A stretch of DNA of 64,000 nt, taken from NCBI RefSeq assembly GCF_006711645.1, contig NZ_CP041247.1:3534001-3598000 (forward strand). Reading direction: 5' to 3'. The stretch is from Klebsiella electrica (GTDB lineage: Bacteria > Pseudomonadota > Gammaproteobacteria > Enterobacterales > Enterobacteriaceae). A model generated the notes under the pieces. It worked only from the letters and a program-made list of their open reading frames with translations, was not told the origin of the DNA and ran no database searches. Position 1 is the first letter of the stretch; every line of letters begins with the position of its first letter. A program made the translations under genes and the position numbers. Of the stretch, positions 39,569-48,516 are shown in pieces.

Positions 39569-40162
39569 ATGCTGGAAAATATCAACGACACGCTGTTTGC
39601 CTTAATCAACGCCACCCCCGCCTCACCCTCGTGGCTCATCGCACTGGCGACCTTCATTGCCAAACAGGTGATTCTGATTGTGCCTCTGTTGGCCGCTGCG
39701 CTGTGGCTCTGGGGGCCAAACCAGCGGCAGCTGGTGTTTAAAGTGTTCCTCGCGCTGGCGATTAGCCTGAGTCTGTCATGGATTTTTGGCCTGCTCTTCC
39801 CGCATGAGCGCCCGTTTGCCGCAGGCGTCGGCTATCAGTTCCTGCATCACGCGCCGAATAACTCCTTCCCCAGCAATCACGGCACCATCAGCTTTACCTT
39901 TGCGCTGGCTTTCTTGTTCTGGCATCGCCTGTGGTCCGGGATCGCGCTGCTGGCGACCGCCGCGGCGATCGCCTGGTCCCGCGTCTATCTTGGCGTTCAC
40001 TGGCCGCTGGATATGCTGGGCGGCCTGCTGACCGGGATGTGCGGTTGTCTGGCCGCCGGACTACTGTGGCCGGCCGGTGGCCAGGCGCTGTATCAATCTC
40101 TGCAGCAGCTGTACCGGGTTTGCTTCTCCCTGCCGATTCGTAAAGGCTGGGTGCGTGACTAA
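39569..40162 (+). CDS. ybjG: YbjG, undecaprenyl-diphosphate phosphatase (PAP2 type)
   Basis: YbjG dephosphorylates undecaprenyl diphosphate at the periplasmic face, recycling the carrier lipid for cell-wall synthesis. The 197-residue protein has PAP2 motifs HERPF (C1), SFPSNHGT (C2) and SRVYLGVHWPLD (C3), in six helices. The second motif is PSNH rather than the commoner PSDH in the recalled E. coli sequence. It is overexpressed with bacitracin resistance in E. coli. Confidence 0.94.
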   Translation: MLENINDTLFALINATPASPSWLIALATFIAKQVILIVPLLAAALWLWGPNQRQLVFKVFLALAISLSLSWIFGLLFPHERPFAAGVGYQFLHHAPNNSFPSNHGTISFTFALAFLFWHRLWSGIALLATAAAIAWSRVYLGVHWPLDMLGGLLTGMCGCLAAGLLWPAGGQALYQSLQQLYRVCFSLPIRKGWVRD

Positions 40163-40232
40163 CCCTCTCCGGGCAGGTAAAATTGCCCACTGACGCCCTG
40201 CCGATGCCGGGCGATTTCAGGGTAGAGGGAAT

Positions 40233-40991
40233 ATGGAAACACGTCGTGATGAACGCATCAGCCAGCTCATTCAGGCGCTCAAGCGCAGCGATAAGCTTCA
40301 TCTAAAAGAGGCCGCCGCGCTGCTTGGCGTATCAGAAATGACCATTCGTCGCGACCTGAACGGCCATAATGGCCCGGTGGTGTTGTTAGGCGGTTATATC
40401 GTTCTGGAGCCGCGCAGCGCAACCCATTACCTGCTCAGCGACCAGAAAACCCGTCTGGTGGACGAAAAACGCCGTGCCGCCCGTCACGCTGCCGCGCTGC
40501 TTGAAGCCCATCAGATGGCCTTTTTCGACTGTGGAACAACCACGCCCTGGATCATTGACGCGATTGATAACGCCCTGCCTTTTACCGGCATCTGCTATTC
40601 GCTGAACACTTTTCTGGCGCTGCAGGAAAAACCGCAGTGTCGGGCCATTCTCTGCGGCGGCGAGTTCCATGCCAGCAATGCCATTTTTAAACCGCTCAGC
40701 CTGCAGGATACCCTCAGCCATCTGTGCCCGGACATTGCCTTCTACTCGGCGGCCGGGATCGACTGCGCGCAGGGCGCCACCTGCTATAACCTCGAGGAAC
40801 TGCCGGTTAAACACTGGGCGATGAGCAGCGCGCGCTACCACGTGCTGGTTGTCGATCACAGTAAATTTGGCAAGGTCAGACCGGCGCGGATGGGCGATTT
40901 ATCGCGTTTTGATGTGATTGCCAGCGATGTCTGCCCGGATGAGGATCTGCTTGCGCTGGCGAAAGAAAAACAGATTTCACTGCTCTACTGA
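40233..40991 (+). CDS. deoR: DeoR, deoxyribose operon repressor
   Basis: DeoR represses nucleoside and deoxynucleoside catabolic genes, and its inducer is deoxyribose 5-phosphate. The 252-residue protein starts METRRDERISQLIQALKRSD, as in E. coli, and has the helix-turn-helix LHLKEAAALLGVSEMTIRRDL and a sensor domain with AFFDCGTTTPW. AGAGGGAAT precedes the ATG. It keeps its usual place between ybjG and dacC. Confidence 0.95.
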   Translation: METRRDERISQLIQALKRSDKLHLKEAAALLGVSEMTIRRDLNGHNGPVVLLGGYIVLEPRSATHYLLSDQKTRLVDEKRRAARHAAALLEAHQMAFFDCGTTTPWIIDAIDNALPFTGICYSLNTFLALQEKPQCRAILCGGEFHASNAIFKPLSLQDTLSHLCPDIAFYSAAGIDCAQGATCYNLEELPVKHWAMSSARYHVLVVDHSKFGKVRPARMGDLSRFDVIASDVCPDEDLLALAKEKQISLLY

Positions 40992-41011
40992 CCGCGCCCC
41001 GCAGGGCGCGG
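40992..41011. terminator. Convergent hairpin between deoR and dacC
   Basis: CCGCGCCC, loop CGCA, GGGCGCGG forms a perfect eight-base G+C-rich stem filling the gap between the two stop codons. No T-run is present on either side. It could halt transcription from both sides. Confidence 0.65.
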
Positions 41012-41019
41012 CCTGTTGA

Positions 41020-42222
41020 TTACGAGAACCAGCTACCGAACCAGCCGTGCAGTTTCATCAGCACGAAGTCCATCATCCGGCTAAAGAAGCCGCCTTCATT
41101 GACCGCTTCCATGACAATAAGCGGGCGCTGCTCGATGGTTTTATCATTGAGTTTAAAGTCGATGGTCCCGACCACCTGCCCTTTGCTCAGCGGCGCCGTC
41201 AGCTGCGTATCCGTCAGGGTATAGCTGGCTTTCAGGTTTTTCAGCTGGCCGCGCGGCAGGGTAATCGAGCCGGCTTCGCCCGCCCCGAGTTTGGCTTCGC
41301 TGCTGTCGCCAAACCAGACGCGCTGGGTGATAAAGGTGGCATCCGGTTTAATCGGCGTCACGGTTTCATAGAAACGGAAGCCCCAGGTCAGCAGCTTTTC
41401 GGATTCATTAAAACGAATACGATCGGTTTTGGTGCCAAGCACCACGGCAATCAGACGCATGTCTCCCTGGGTTGCCGAGGAGACCAGGTTGTAGCCTGCG
41501 CCGGCGGTGGTCCCCGTTTTGACGCCATCCGCGTTGAGGTTTGAGCTCCACAGCAGACGGTTGCGGTTCGGCTGACGAATCTTATTGAAGGTAAACTCTT
41601 TCTCTTTATGAATGGCGTACTCTTCAGGGACGTCATGAATCATCGCCCTGGTCAGCAGCGCCATGTCGCGCGCGGTACTAAACTGGCCCGGCGCATCCAG
41701 ACCGTGCACGGTCATAAAGGTGGTGTTGGTCAGCCCCATTTTTTGCGCATAGCCATTCATCAGGCTGACGAATGCATCCTGGCTCCCTGCCACATAGTCG
41801 GCGATCGCGATGCTGGCATCGTTACCGGACTGGATAATCACGCCTTTATTCAGGTCTTCGACCGAAACCTGCATCCCTGGTTTAAGGAACATCACCGATG
41901 ACCCGCGCAGCGCCGGGTTACCGGTAGCCCAGGCATCGCGACCGACGGTGACCATATCGGTGGACTTAATCTTGCCCGCCTTCAGCGCCTGCCCGACGAC
42001 ATAGCTGGTCATTATCTTGGTCAGACTCGCCGGGTCGAGTTTTTCATCGGCGTTGCCCTCGCTCAGCACTTTACCGCTGGCGTAATCCATCAGGATCCAG
42101 GCTCGGGCGTCGATCGACGGGGCATCGGGGAGTTGTTCCGCAGCCTGCACCGCAGGTGCGACAAGAACGAGAAGCGCGCAGCCTGCCACGAGGCCGCGAA
42201 GGGAAAAAGCGTCATGCGTCAT
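41020..42222 (-). CDS. dacC: DacC, D-alanyl-D-alanine carboxypeptidase (PBP6)
   Basis: PBP6 trims the terminal D-alanine from pentapeptide side chains in the periplasm. The 400-residue protein has a signal peptide ending PAVQAA, the active-site SLTK (S66, K69), SGN, and KTG triads, a PBP5 C-terminal domain and an amphipathic anchor ending WFGSWFS. The ATG at 42222 gives the expected length; the longer frame adds 28 cysteine-rich residues that look non-coding. Confidence 0.95.
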   Translation of the reverse strand: MTHDAFSLRGLVAGCALLVLVAPAVQAAEQLPDAPSIDARAWILMDYASGKVLSEGNADEKLDPASLTKIMTSYVVGQALKAGKIKSTDMVTVGRDAWATGNPALRGSSVMFLKPGMQVSVEDLNKGVIIQSGNDASIAIADYVAGSQDAFVSLMNGYAQKMGLTNTTFMTVHGLDAPGQFSTARDMALLTRAMIHDVPEEYAIHKEKEFTFNKIRQPNRNRLLWSSNLNADGVKTGTTAGAGYNLVSSATQGDMRLIAVVLGTKTDRIRFNESEKLLTWGFRFYETVTPIKPDATFITQRVWFGDSSEAKLGAGEAGSITLPRGQLKNLKASYTLTDTQLTAPLSKGQVVGTIDFKLNDKTIEQRPLIVMEAVNEGGFFSRMMDFVLMKLHGWFGSWFS

Positions 42223-42478
42223 AAGAGCCACCCAAGTATCCTTTCCAAACAAAATATGCCGCAACACTCTATCGGCGCAGCAGCAGCCGGTGAGTAAAGC
42301 GTACAAATGACCTTAAAGAAACAGCGAGTTGGTAAAGTTTTTAAAGTTTACGCAATAACCTCGCTCCCTGCTGAAAACAGAGCAATTTTTTTGATCATGA
42401 TTGCCTAAATATTATGTTTATTCCAACATGATTGCTTACCATGATGCAACGACGGCTCAATAACAGGCAGGAACCGAT

Positions 42479-43105
42479 ATGATTACGCTATGGGGCAGAA
42501 ATAACTCGACGAATGTGAAGAAAGTACGCTGGGCGCTGGCGGAGCTGGAGCTTCCATATCAGCATATTATGGCAGGGCTGGAGTTTGGCTTAAATCATGA
42601 CCCGGAATATCTGGCGATGAATCCGAACGGTCTGGTGCCGCTGTTGAAAGATGATGCCCGTGACCTCGTCCTTTGGGAATCGAACGCCATTATTCGCTAT
42701 CTGGCCGCCGAGTATGGTCAGGACCGTTTATGGCTCGCTTCGCCGCGCCAGCGCGCGCAGAGCGACAAATGGATGGACTGGGCGAACGGTTCGCTTTCTC
42801 CCGCCCACCGTCCGGTGTTGATGGGACTGGTGAGAACGCCAGAGGATAAGCGCGATCCGGCAGCCATCGCCGCCGGTATTGCCGCCTGTGAAGCGCTTTT
42901 CGCTATTCTTGACGCTGAACTGGCCACCTCTGCCTGGCTGTCCGGAGAGGCCTTTGGCCTCGGCGATATCGCCGTGGCGCCGTTCGTTTATAACCTGATG
43001 GAGATGGTGGACACCTGGCAGCCGCGTCCGCACCTGCAGCGTTGGTATCAGCAGCTTAATGAACGCCAGGCGTGGCGCGATGTGGTGATGATTCCGGTCA
43101 CCTGA
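42479..43105 (+). CDS. gstB: Glutathione S-transferase GstB
   Basis: GstB conjugates glutathione to electrophiles such as bromoacetate and iodoacetamide in E. coli. The 208-residue protein has an N-terminal thioredoxin-like domain ([24 protein letters not shown] and [11 protein letters not shown] for glutathione binding) and a helical C-terminal domain with LGDIAVAPF. The length matches E. coli. GCAGGAACCGAT precedes the ATG. It converges on yliI with only two bases between the stops. Confidence 0.94.
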   Translation: MITLWGRNNSTNVKKVRWALAELELPYQHIMAGLEFGLNHDPEYLAMNPNGLVPLLKDDARDLVLWESNAIIRYLAAEYGQDRLWLASPRQRAQSDKWMDWANGSLSPAHRPVLMGLVRTPEDKRDPAAIAAGIAACEALFAILDAELATSAWLSGEAFGLGDIAVAPFVYNLMEMVDTWQPRPHLQRWYQQLNERQAWRDVVMIPVT

Positions 43106-43107
43106 TG

Positions 43108-44220
43108 CTATTCGGCCGGGCTCACCTTCAGCAGTTCGCCGTTGGACTCGTCGGTTAACACATACAGATAGCCGTCGGGTCCGACGCGCACATCGCGAAT
43201 ACGCTTGCCGCGATCGCGCAGAAGGCGCGTCTCTTCGCGCACCTTATCGCCATCCACCTTCAGAACAATCAGCGACTGGTCCTTCAGCGCCCCGATAAAT
43301 AGCTTGTGCTGCCACTGCGGGAAAGTCTGCGCCGCATAAAACGCCATCCCGCTCACCGCCGGAGAACGCTTCCAGACGAAAAGCGGCGCTTCGGTTCCGG
43401 CGACCGCCGTGCCCTGCGCTTCGGGAATCGGCAGGCCGCTGTAGTTGACCCCGTGTGTCGCCAGCGGCCAGCCGTAGTTTTTGCCCCTGCGCGGAATATT
43501 GATCTCATCGCCGCCGCGCGGCCCGTGTTCGTTGAGCCACAGCGTAGCGCTCCAGGGGTTCATCGCCATCCCCTGCGGATTGCGGATGCCATAAGACCAG
43601 ATTTCCGGCCTCGCCCCCGCGCGATCGGCAAAAGGATTATCGGCAGGGACTGTGCCGTCTTCGCTCAGGCGCACCACTTTTCCCTGCAGTTTATCCAGAT
43701 CCTGGGCCGTAGGGCGTTGGTTATTTTCGCCCAGCCCGATGAATAAATATCCTTTCCCATCGAAAACCAGCCGCCCGCCGAAATGGTTGCCGGTGGAGAG
43801 CTTCGGCTGCTGGCGGAAGACGACCTGAAAATGCTCCAGATGCTGAAGGTTGTCACTCAGACGACCGTAGCCCACGGCGGTACCGGCCTTACCCTCATCG
43901 CCGACTTCAGCAAAGCTCAGCCAGACCCGGCGGGAGCGGGTAAAATCCGGGGCCAGCGCCACGTCAAGCAACCCGCCCTGGCCGCTGGCCCACACCGTGG
44001 GGACGCCGGTTATCGCGGCCGAAAGACCTTCCCCCTGCCGCCAGCGCTTCAGTTCGCCTGAACGCAGGGTTATCAGTATTCCCTGGTCATCGGGCAAAAA
44101 GGCCAGCGCCCACGGATGCGCAAGCTGATTTTGCAAGACCTCGACGCGTACCTTCCCGGCAAGGGTCGCGGCGGGAAACAGCAGGGTGGCGAGCATCAGC
44201 GAAATGGCGACCTGGCGCAT
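43108..44220 (-). CDS. yliI: YliI (Asd), PQQ-dependent soluble aldose sugar dehydrogenase
   Basis: This periplasmic enzyme oxidises aldoses using PQQ and calcium. The 370-residue protein has a signal peptide ending ATLAG and beta-propeller motifs of the soluble glucose dehydrogenase family: HPWALAFLPD (catalytic His region), GNHFGGRLVFD, IGLGENNQR and NEHGPRGGDEIN. E. coli lacks PQQ synthesis, but Klebsiella species are known to make PQQ, so the enzyme could be active as a holoenzyme here; that is inference. Confidence 0.93.
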   Translation of the reverse strand: MRQVAISLMLATLLFPAATLAGKVRVEVLQNQLAHPWALAFLPDDQGILITLRSGELKRWRQGEGLSAAITGVPTVWASGQGGLLDVALAPDFTRSRRVWLSFAEVGDEGKAGTAVGYGRLSDNLQHLEHFQVVFRQQPKLSTGNHFGGRLVFDGKGYLFIGLGENNQRPTAQDLDKLQGKVVRLSEDGTVPADNPFADRAGARPEIWSYGIRNPQGMAMNPWSATLWLNEHGPRGGDEINIPRRGKNYGWPLATHGVNYSGLPIPEAQGTAVAGTEAPLFVWKRSPAVSGMAFYAAQTFPQWQHKLFIGALKDQSLIVLKVDGDKVREETRLLRDRGKRIRDVRVGPDGYLYVLTDESNGELLKVSPAE

Positions 44221-44310
44221 AGCATTCTCCTTTCATCGGCAATACTTTCGGTAATGCGCTAAGAGTAGCCAGCGAGGCAAACCAGGAGAGGATTTTTACA
44301 TAACCTTAAG

Positions 44311-44333
44311 CAGGGGGAGTTCGCCTCCCCCTG
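44311..44333 (-). terminator. Hairpin after bssR
   Basis: CAGGGGGAG, loop TTCGC (plus strand), CTCCCCCTG forms a perfect nine-base stem four bases beyond the bssR stop. No T-run follows on the minus strand. It probably stabilises or ends the bssR mRNA. Confidence 0.6.
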
Positions 44334-44336
44334 AAT

Positions 44337-44720
44337 TCAGACGTGGGTCACTGACGCTCGTTTATTCAGTTTATGAATATTCATCGTCAGCTCAGCCAGA
44401 CAGCGTTCTAGCGTCTCTACGTTAACCGCAATATATGACGGGCAGTCATGATGCCCGCTCATCAGGCAAACCGCCGCAGACGCGATGGCTCCACCCGCAA
44501 GACGGAGTGCATCCTTTTCCTCCGGTGCAAGCTCGTGCTGCAACCGCAGCCCGTGTTCACGCATTTCACCACACAGTTCGAACAAGTTATCACGCAGATG
44601 CTCATTTTCGCTGACTGACATATAGCCCTTCGCTTTGCGTAACTGCAAATAAGCGTGGAGATCAATATTGGCATTAATCAGCTTATTCAGAAGGTTACGA
44701 TACAGTCTGTCAACGCTCAT
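44337..44720 (-). CDS. bssR: BssR (YliH), biofilm regulator
   Basis: The 127-residue protein matches E. coli BssR in length and in the cores LRKAKGYMSVSE and SAAVCLMSGHHDCP. BssR affects biofilm formation through indole and AI-2-linked pathways, but its mechanism is unknown. The start is a double ATG after AGGAGG; the second (44720) is better spaced and gives the conserved MSVDRL. It marks the left border of a roughly 13-kb insertion relative to E. coli, where rimO is the next gene. Confidence 0.9.
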   Translation of the reverse strand: MSVDRLYRNLLNKLINANIDLHAYLQLRKAKGYMSVSENEHLRDNLFELCGEMREHGLRLQHELAPEEKDALRLAGGAIASAAVCLMSGHHDCPSYIAVNVETLERCLAELTMNIHKLNKRASVTHV

Positions 44721-44867
44721 CATAGTTCCTCCTCTGTCATCCATTACCATTATCAGAATATGGCTATTTTTTGTACAAAAGGATGCGCGAGGTCAATAAT
44801 TCCTGGTTAATTAACATCATTTACAATGTTACATTTATGTTCAAAATCGCTACCGGCGCGCCTGTAG

Positions 44868-45056
44868 CTCTCCCATGCGCTGGAGCTGGCGAAAACCAGG
44901 CAGTTCTCGATGCTGCTGATCTTTACCTTATTCGTCACGCAGATTTATGACACCTACGACAGGCAGTTTGCGCAGTACTTCTCATTGCCGTTCCTTACCC
45001 CGAAAGAAGGCAACCGCGGGTACGCCACGTTATCTGGCTGCGCCGCAGCCAGATAA
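44868..45056 (+). pseudogene. Fragment of a LacY-type oligosaccharide:H+ symporter
   Basis: One frame of 62 codons, without a start and with a TAG before it, encodes ALELAKTRQFSMLLIFTLFV, then YDTYDRQFAQYF and TPKEGNRGYATLS. This parallels the recalled LacY segment with YDVFDQQFANFF and GEQGTRVFGYVTT, the central loop and helix VII region. Only about one seventh of a symporter is left; it runs into a long palindrome and ends at TAA. It is a relic of a sugar permease gene formerly at this site. Confidence 0.7.
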
Positions 45057-45058
45057 CG
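45028..45058. repeat. Perfect 31-base palindrome at the 3' end of the cyanophycin operon
   Basis: CGTTATCTGGCTGCG at 45028-45042 is exactly inverted at 45044-45058 around a single C. It lies 13 bases after the stop of the CphZ-like gene. The stem would be very stable in RNA from either strand, but no T-run follows. It probably serves as a transcript end or a mobile-element scar. Confidence 0.8.
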
Positions 45059-45071
45059 GCCTTCGGCGGAA

Positions 45072-46229
45072 TTAATCGGTGAGTAAATTGCCCTGGCGGG
45101 TAGCCAGCGGCACGCTCCCCGCGATTTTCCCTATCACCTTTCCTTGCCAGGCATAAGGCTGACTGTGACGGGCGAAAAGGATGCCATCAGTTTCGGCGAT
45201 CACCTCGACCTCCTCCCCCGCAGGCACAATAATCGTTGCCACCACATCGCCCGCTCTTACCGTATCTCCGGTACGTAAACGGTACACGATAAGACCAGCA
45301 TGCTGCGCTTTCACCTGCGACATCGCCGTGAGCGGCGTGGCTTCACAACGCAAGCGCGGAAGGTCGGAATCGGTTGGTCCCTCGATAACGCCGCGCCTTT
45401 CCAGAATACGATATAATGCGGCCGCCTGATCCTGCGCAAGACGCACATCGACATCATCATTGCAGCCCAGTTCCAGAGTTGTCGCCAGACAAGCCAGCGG
45501 GATCGGGTAATCCGGGTAGCGTTGGGCCAGTTCCCACCACGGAGCGCTGCAGGCTTCATCAAACGGATTTCCGCCTGATTTTTCAGCCAGTAACACCGCG
45601 CGAACGCCCAATTCCGCGGCGATATCCTGGGCGTCAGGCCAAAGCGGGGTTCCCACATACATATGCGGCAACGCCTGGTTATCAGCATGGAGATCGAAAA
45701 CAAAATCAGCATCGTAAGCCAGAGACAACAGCGTGTGACGCAGCGCCGCTAAGGCGGTGGTCGGCTGCTGTTCGGCAAGCAATGTCGCCATTTCCGCTCG
45801 GATAATCGCACGGTTGAGCTGGCTGTCCGGGGTTAGTTTGTCTGACAGACGCTCCCCCATCGCCAGCGTAAAGTCGAGATAGTGACGATTAAAATTGTCC
45901 CCGCTTTCAACATCGTGTCTCCCCAGCAGGAAACCGCTATCCTGTTGCGCCAGACCAATGGGATTGGCCTGCGGCAGGATGACGATTTCGCCGACGATGC
46001 GTCCGCGTGCCGCCGCCTCGGTCAGCATAGTGCTCAGATAATGCAGCGCCAGCATCCCCGGAAATTCATCCGCATGCAGGCCCGCCTGCAAATAGGCTTT
46101 TGGTCGCGCCCCGGGGCTCCCAAAGCGCAGGATTGAGAGGTTATGTATTGCTCCTGTCCCGCTAGCAGGCAGCGTAATATTCTGCCGCGTGTGGGTATTC
46201 TCAACGGCCGAAACCTGATGTTCATTCAT
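45072..46229 (-). CDS. AstE/aspartoacylase-family zinc hydrolase, CphZ candidate
   Basis: The 385-residue protein belongs to the succinylglutamate desuccinylase/aspartoacylase branch of the M14 metallopeptidases. Zinc ligands are H52 and E55 in GLHADEFPG and H181 in FDLHAD; the substrate-binding NFNR is at 112-115 and the catalytic Glu at 253 in TLELG. A C-terminal biotinyl-lipoyl-like segment with GDTVRAGDVVATI follows. Relatives in cyanophycin clusters (CphZ) are reported to hydrolyse the beta-Asp-Arg dipeptide released by cyanophycinase; the same role is inferred here from its neighbours. It lies 93 bases after the cyanophycinase gene on the same strand. Confidence 0.8.
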   Translation of the reverse strand: MNEHQVSAVENTHTRQNITLPASGTGAIHNLSILRFGSPGARPKAYLQAGLHADEFPGMLALHYLSTMLTEAAARGRIVGEIVILPQANPIGLAQQDSGFLLGRHDVESGDNFNRHYLDFTLAMGERLSDKLTPDSQLNRAIIRAEMATLLAEQQPTTALAALRHTLLSLAYDADFVFDLHADNQALPHMYVGTPLWPDAQDIAAELGVRAVLLAEKSGGNPFDEACSAPWWELAQRYPDYPIPLACLATTLELGCNDDVDVRLAQDQAAALYRILERRGVIEGPTDSDLPRLRCEATPLTAMSQVKAQHAGLIVYRLRTGDTVRAGDVVATIIVPAGEEVEVIAETDGILFARHSQPYAWQGKVIGKIAGSVPLATRQGNLLTD

Positions 46230-46322
46230 ATTTTTATCCTGAAACGCGCGGTTATGCTCTGTGCAATGTTAGCGCCAGTCTCTGGCGCGGGTGAGTCACT
46301 ATCCGTACCTGTTGTCGATGAA

Positions 46323-48509
46323 TTAACCATGCCGCTCCCGTAAACAGGTCATATTCAGCAGCCCGCAGCCCTGTCCGATAGCGTTAAAACGTAGTGAAAG
46401 CGGCCCGGAGTCCCTGTGTTCTGCGCAAGAATACCCATCGCTACCGCCGCACTCATCGATAAAATCGGTCATAAGCTGGCGAAGCGCGGCGTCCGCCGGT
46501 TCATCTGCTTGCTGGCGCCGGAGTGTGCCGGTATTCAGATCGATGACGTCACCGGGCAAGGCGAAGGTCAATCGGGTGCCGGCGGCGATAAAATCATCAC
46601 CCTGCAGGACTATCTGCGTCGGGTCAGTTTCCACCAGCACAACCCCTCTGGCCCCGACCACCGTGAGTAACGAATTATCGTGATTGCTGATAAAACCGCT
46701 GTCCTCACAGATCCCCAGACCATAACGCACATTCTCTTCCGCGCAGGCGACAACCAGACGGCCCAGACGACGGGCGGAGGCGAGGTTCTGGTCCACAATA
46801 CCAGAGCCAAACAGCCCCAACCCCTCCTGAATCACCAGACCGCGTCGTCCCATATCCGATGCAATCCCAAAACGCAGCGCTTCATAAGAGCTGCCGCCTG
46901 CGATCATGAATCCCGAGAGCGCCGCCGCCGCGCCGCCAATGGCGATAAGGGTGGCCCCTGCGCAATAAGCCCGCACTAATGCCTGCAACACCGGGGTCAC
47001 TTCGCCGCGATGGAGTAAGGCTTCAACCAGGCGAATCTGGTTACCGCCCGTGAGGATAATGGTTTTCAGCGCCGCAATCCGCTCGATCAGGGCGCGATCC
47101 AGACTGAGGCGTTCGATATTGTCGATGGTAATATTAAAATCAACGGCATGGATGCCGCGATCCGCCAGCGCGCGCAAATATTCCCTCGCGTCACTACGCG
47201 GTTCGGCCGAGGCGGCGGCGATAATACCCACCTCATTCGAACAGGCGTTCAGCAGGTCATCAAATAAGTGGGCATCGCGGGCTAACGGCGTCGAACCCAG
47301 GAGCAGTAGCCGGGATTCAGGCCGTGGCTTGATGCCGTAATCGCGTGACAATGCGCTATATTGACTCGCATTCAACTGCGACGCATTGAGCTTATGGCTG
47401 ACCAGGCTTGCCTGAAAACGAATGGCCGTCATGCGCAACTCATTATTTCTGATGGCAATGAATGACTGCGAAACCTCAGGGAGCCGCGCAAATTCAATGG
47501 TGGCCGCCATCGCGTTTTTGGGATCGATGGCGCTGGCATGATCGTGGGTGTAATTTAGCGGATCGCCTAATACCAGCCTCGCCAGCAGATCGTACAGCGT
47601 ATAAGCGCCGAAGACGTTTCGTAGCGAACGGGCTGGCGCACTGTAGGCAACATCCTGACGAGTCACCGGCATTTTTTGTGAGCCGACCCGTGGTTCAATA
47701 TTGCGCAGATCGAGGCCATCGCCGTCGTCGAGATAGCTGATAAGGATATTCTTCGCCGTTCTGAGGGCGTAGTCATACTGCGCCGCACGCATATCAAGCA
47801 CAAATACGCCATATTCGCCAATGACATACGCATCGTTTCCCTTGACGAACAGCGCCGTATTCTCATCAATCCCAAAGCCGTACGGAATGTCGCTTTCCAT
47901 CATGGCGACGATCAGCCGCCCGAGGCGGCCTCTTTTAATAAAGTGCTGATCGACAATGCCCCAGTGAAACAGATTCAGGCCACGGCCCAGCAGCATGCCC
48001 GGCTGTTCAGGCGAGGTGATGACACCGAAGGTCGCCGCCTCCAGCGAGGTGCCGCCGACAATCATGGTGTCTGACATCATCGCCGCGCCCGCGCTTGAGC
48101 CGGCGACCAGCCCGCCCTGGGCATGAACATCGCGGATCGCTGTTAATAACGGGCTGGCGACGCCCGCCGGGGCCAGCGCATCGGTGATAAATGACTGATT
48201 GCCGCCGGTAAAAAAGACGCTACCGTAGTCGTGAACCAGCGCCACTATTTGCGGGTCGCAGGCAGCTTGCGCTGCCCCTTCGCCATAGACCTCCGCCAGC
48301 ACAACATCGAAGCCATAGGCCTGAAAAACCGCGACCGTCTCCTCTCCTACCACTTTGGGTTCGGAAGAGGCCGTCGGGAAAATCACCATGCGACCGTCCG
48401 AAAGACGATGCATCTCTTGGTAGATTGCCGCGTTGTCGTCCTCCAGTCTGCCGCCAATGACCGCAAGTCTGGGACATCTGCCATTATCGGGGTTCATGCA
48501 ATTGGTCAT
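46323..48509 (-). CDS. cphB: Tandem cyanophycinase; catalytic N-half, degenerate C-half
   Basis: Cyanophycinase (peptidase family S51) cuts the polymer into beta-Asp-Arg dipeptides. At 728 residues this protein is more than twice the usual length of about 270 and holds two S51 domains. The first (about 1-310) has the nucleophile S139 in GSSAGAA, E157 in SLEAA and H189 in DQHF. In the second (about 395-690) the aligned positions are G526 (IGGAAAA), E543 and N575 (DQNL), so Ser and His are lost. The second half may bind polymer or hold the fold. The start lies seven bases after the cphA stop, indicating one operon. The alternative of two fused active enzymes is unlikely. Confidence 0.88.
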   Translation of the reverse strand: MTNCMNPDNGRCPRLAVIGGRLEDDNAAIYQEMHRLSDGRMVIFPTASSEPKVVGEETVAVFQAYGFDVVLAEVYGEGAAQAACDPQIVALVHDYGSVFFTGGNQSFITDALAPAGVASPLLTAIRDVHAQGGLVAGSSAGAAMMSDTMIVGGTSLEAATFGVITSPEQPGMLLGRGLNLFHWGIVDQHFIKRGRLGRLIVAMMESDIPYGFGIDENTALFVKGNDAYVIGEYGVFVLDMRAAQYDYALRTAKNILISYLDDGDGLDLRNIEPRVGSQKMPVTRQDVAYSAPARSLRNVFGAYTLYDLLARLVLGDPLNYTHDHASAIDPKNAMAATIEFARLPEVSQSFIAIRNNELRMTAIRFQASLVSHKLNASQLNASQYSALSRDYGIKPRPESRLLLLGSTPLARDAHLFDDLLNACSNEVGIIAAASAEPRSDAREYLRALADRGIHAVDFNITIDNIERLSLDRALIERIAALKTIILTGGNQIRLVEALLHRGEVTPVLQALVRAYCAGATLIAIGGAAAALSGFMIAGGSSYEALRFGIASDMGRRGLVIQEGLGLFGSGIVDQNLASARRLGRLVVACAEENVRYGLGICEDSGFISNHDNSLLTVVGARGVVLVETDPTQIVLQGDDFIAAGTRLTFALPGDVIDLNTGTLRRQQADEPADAALRQLMTDFIDECGGSDGYSCAEHRDSGPLSLRFNAIGQGCGLLNMTCLRERHG

Positions 48510-48516
48510 AAGTTTC

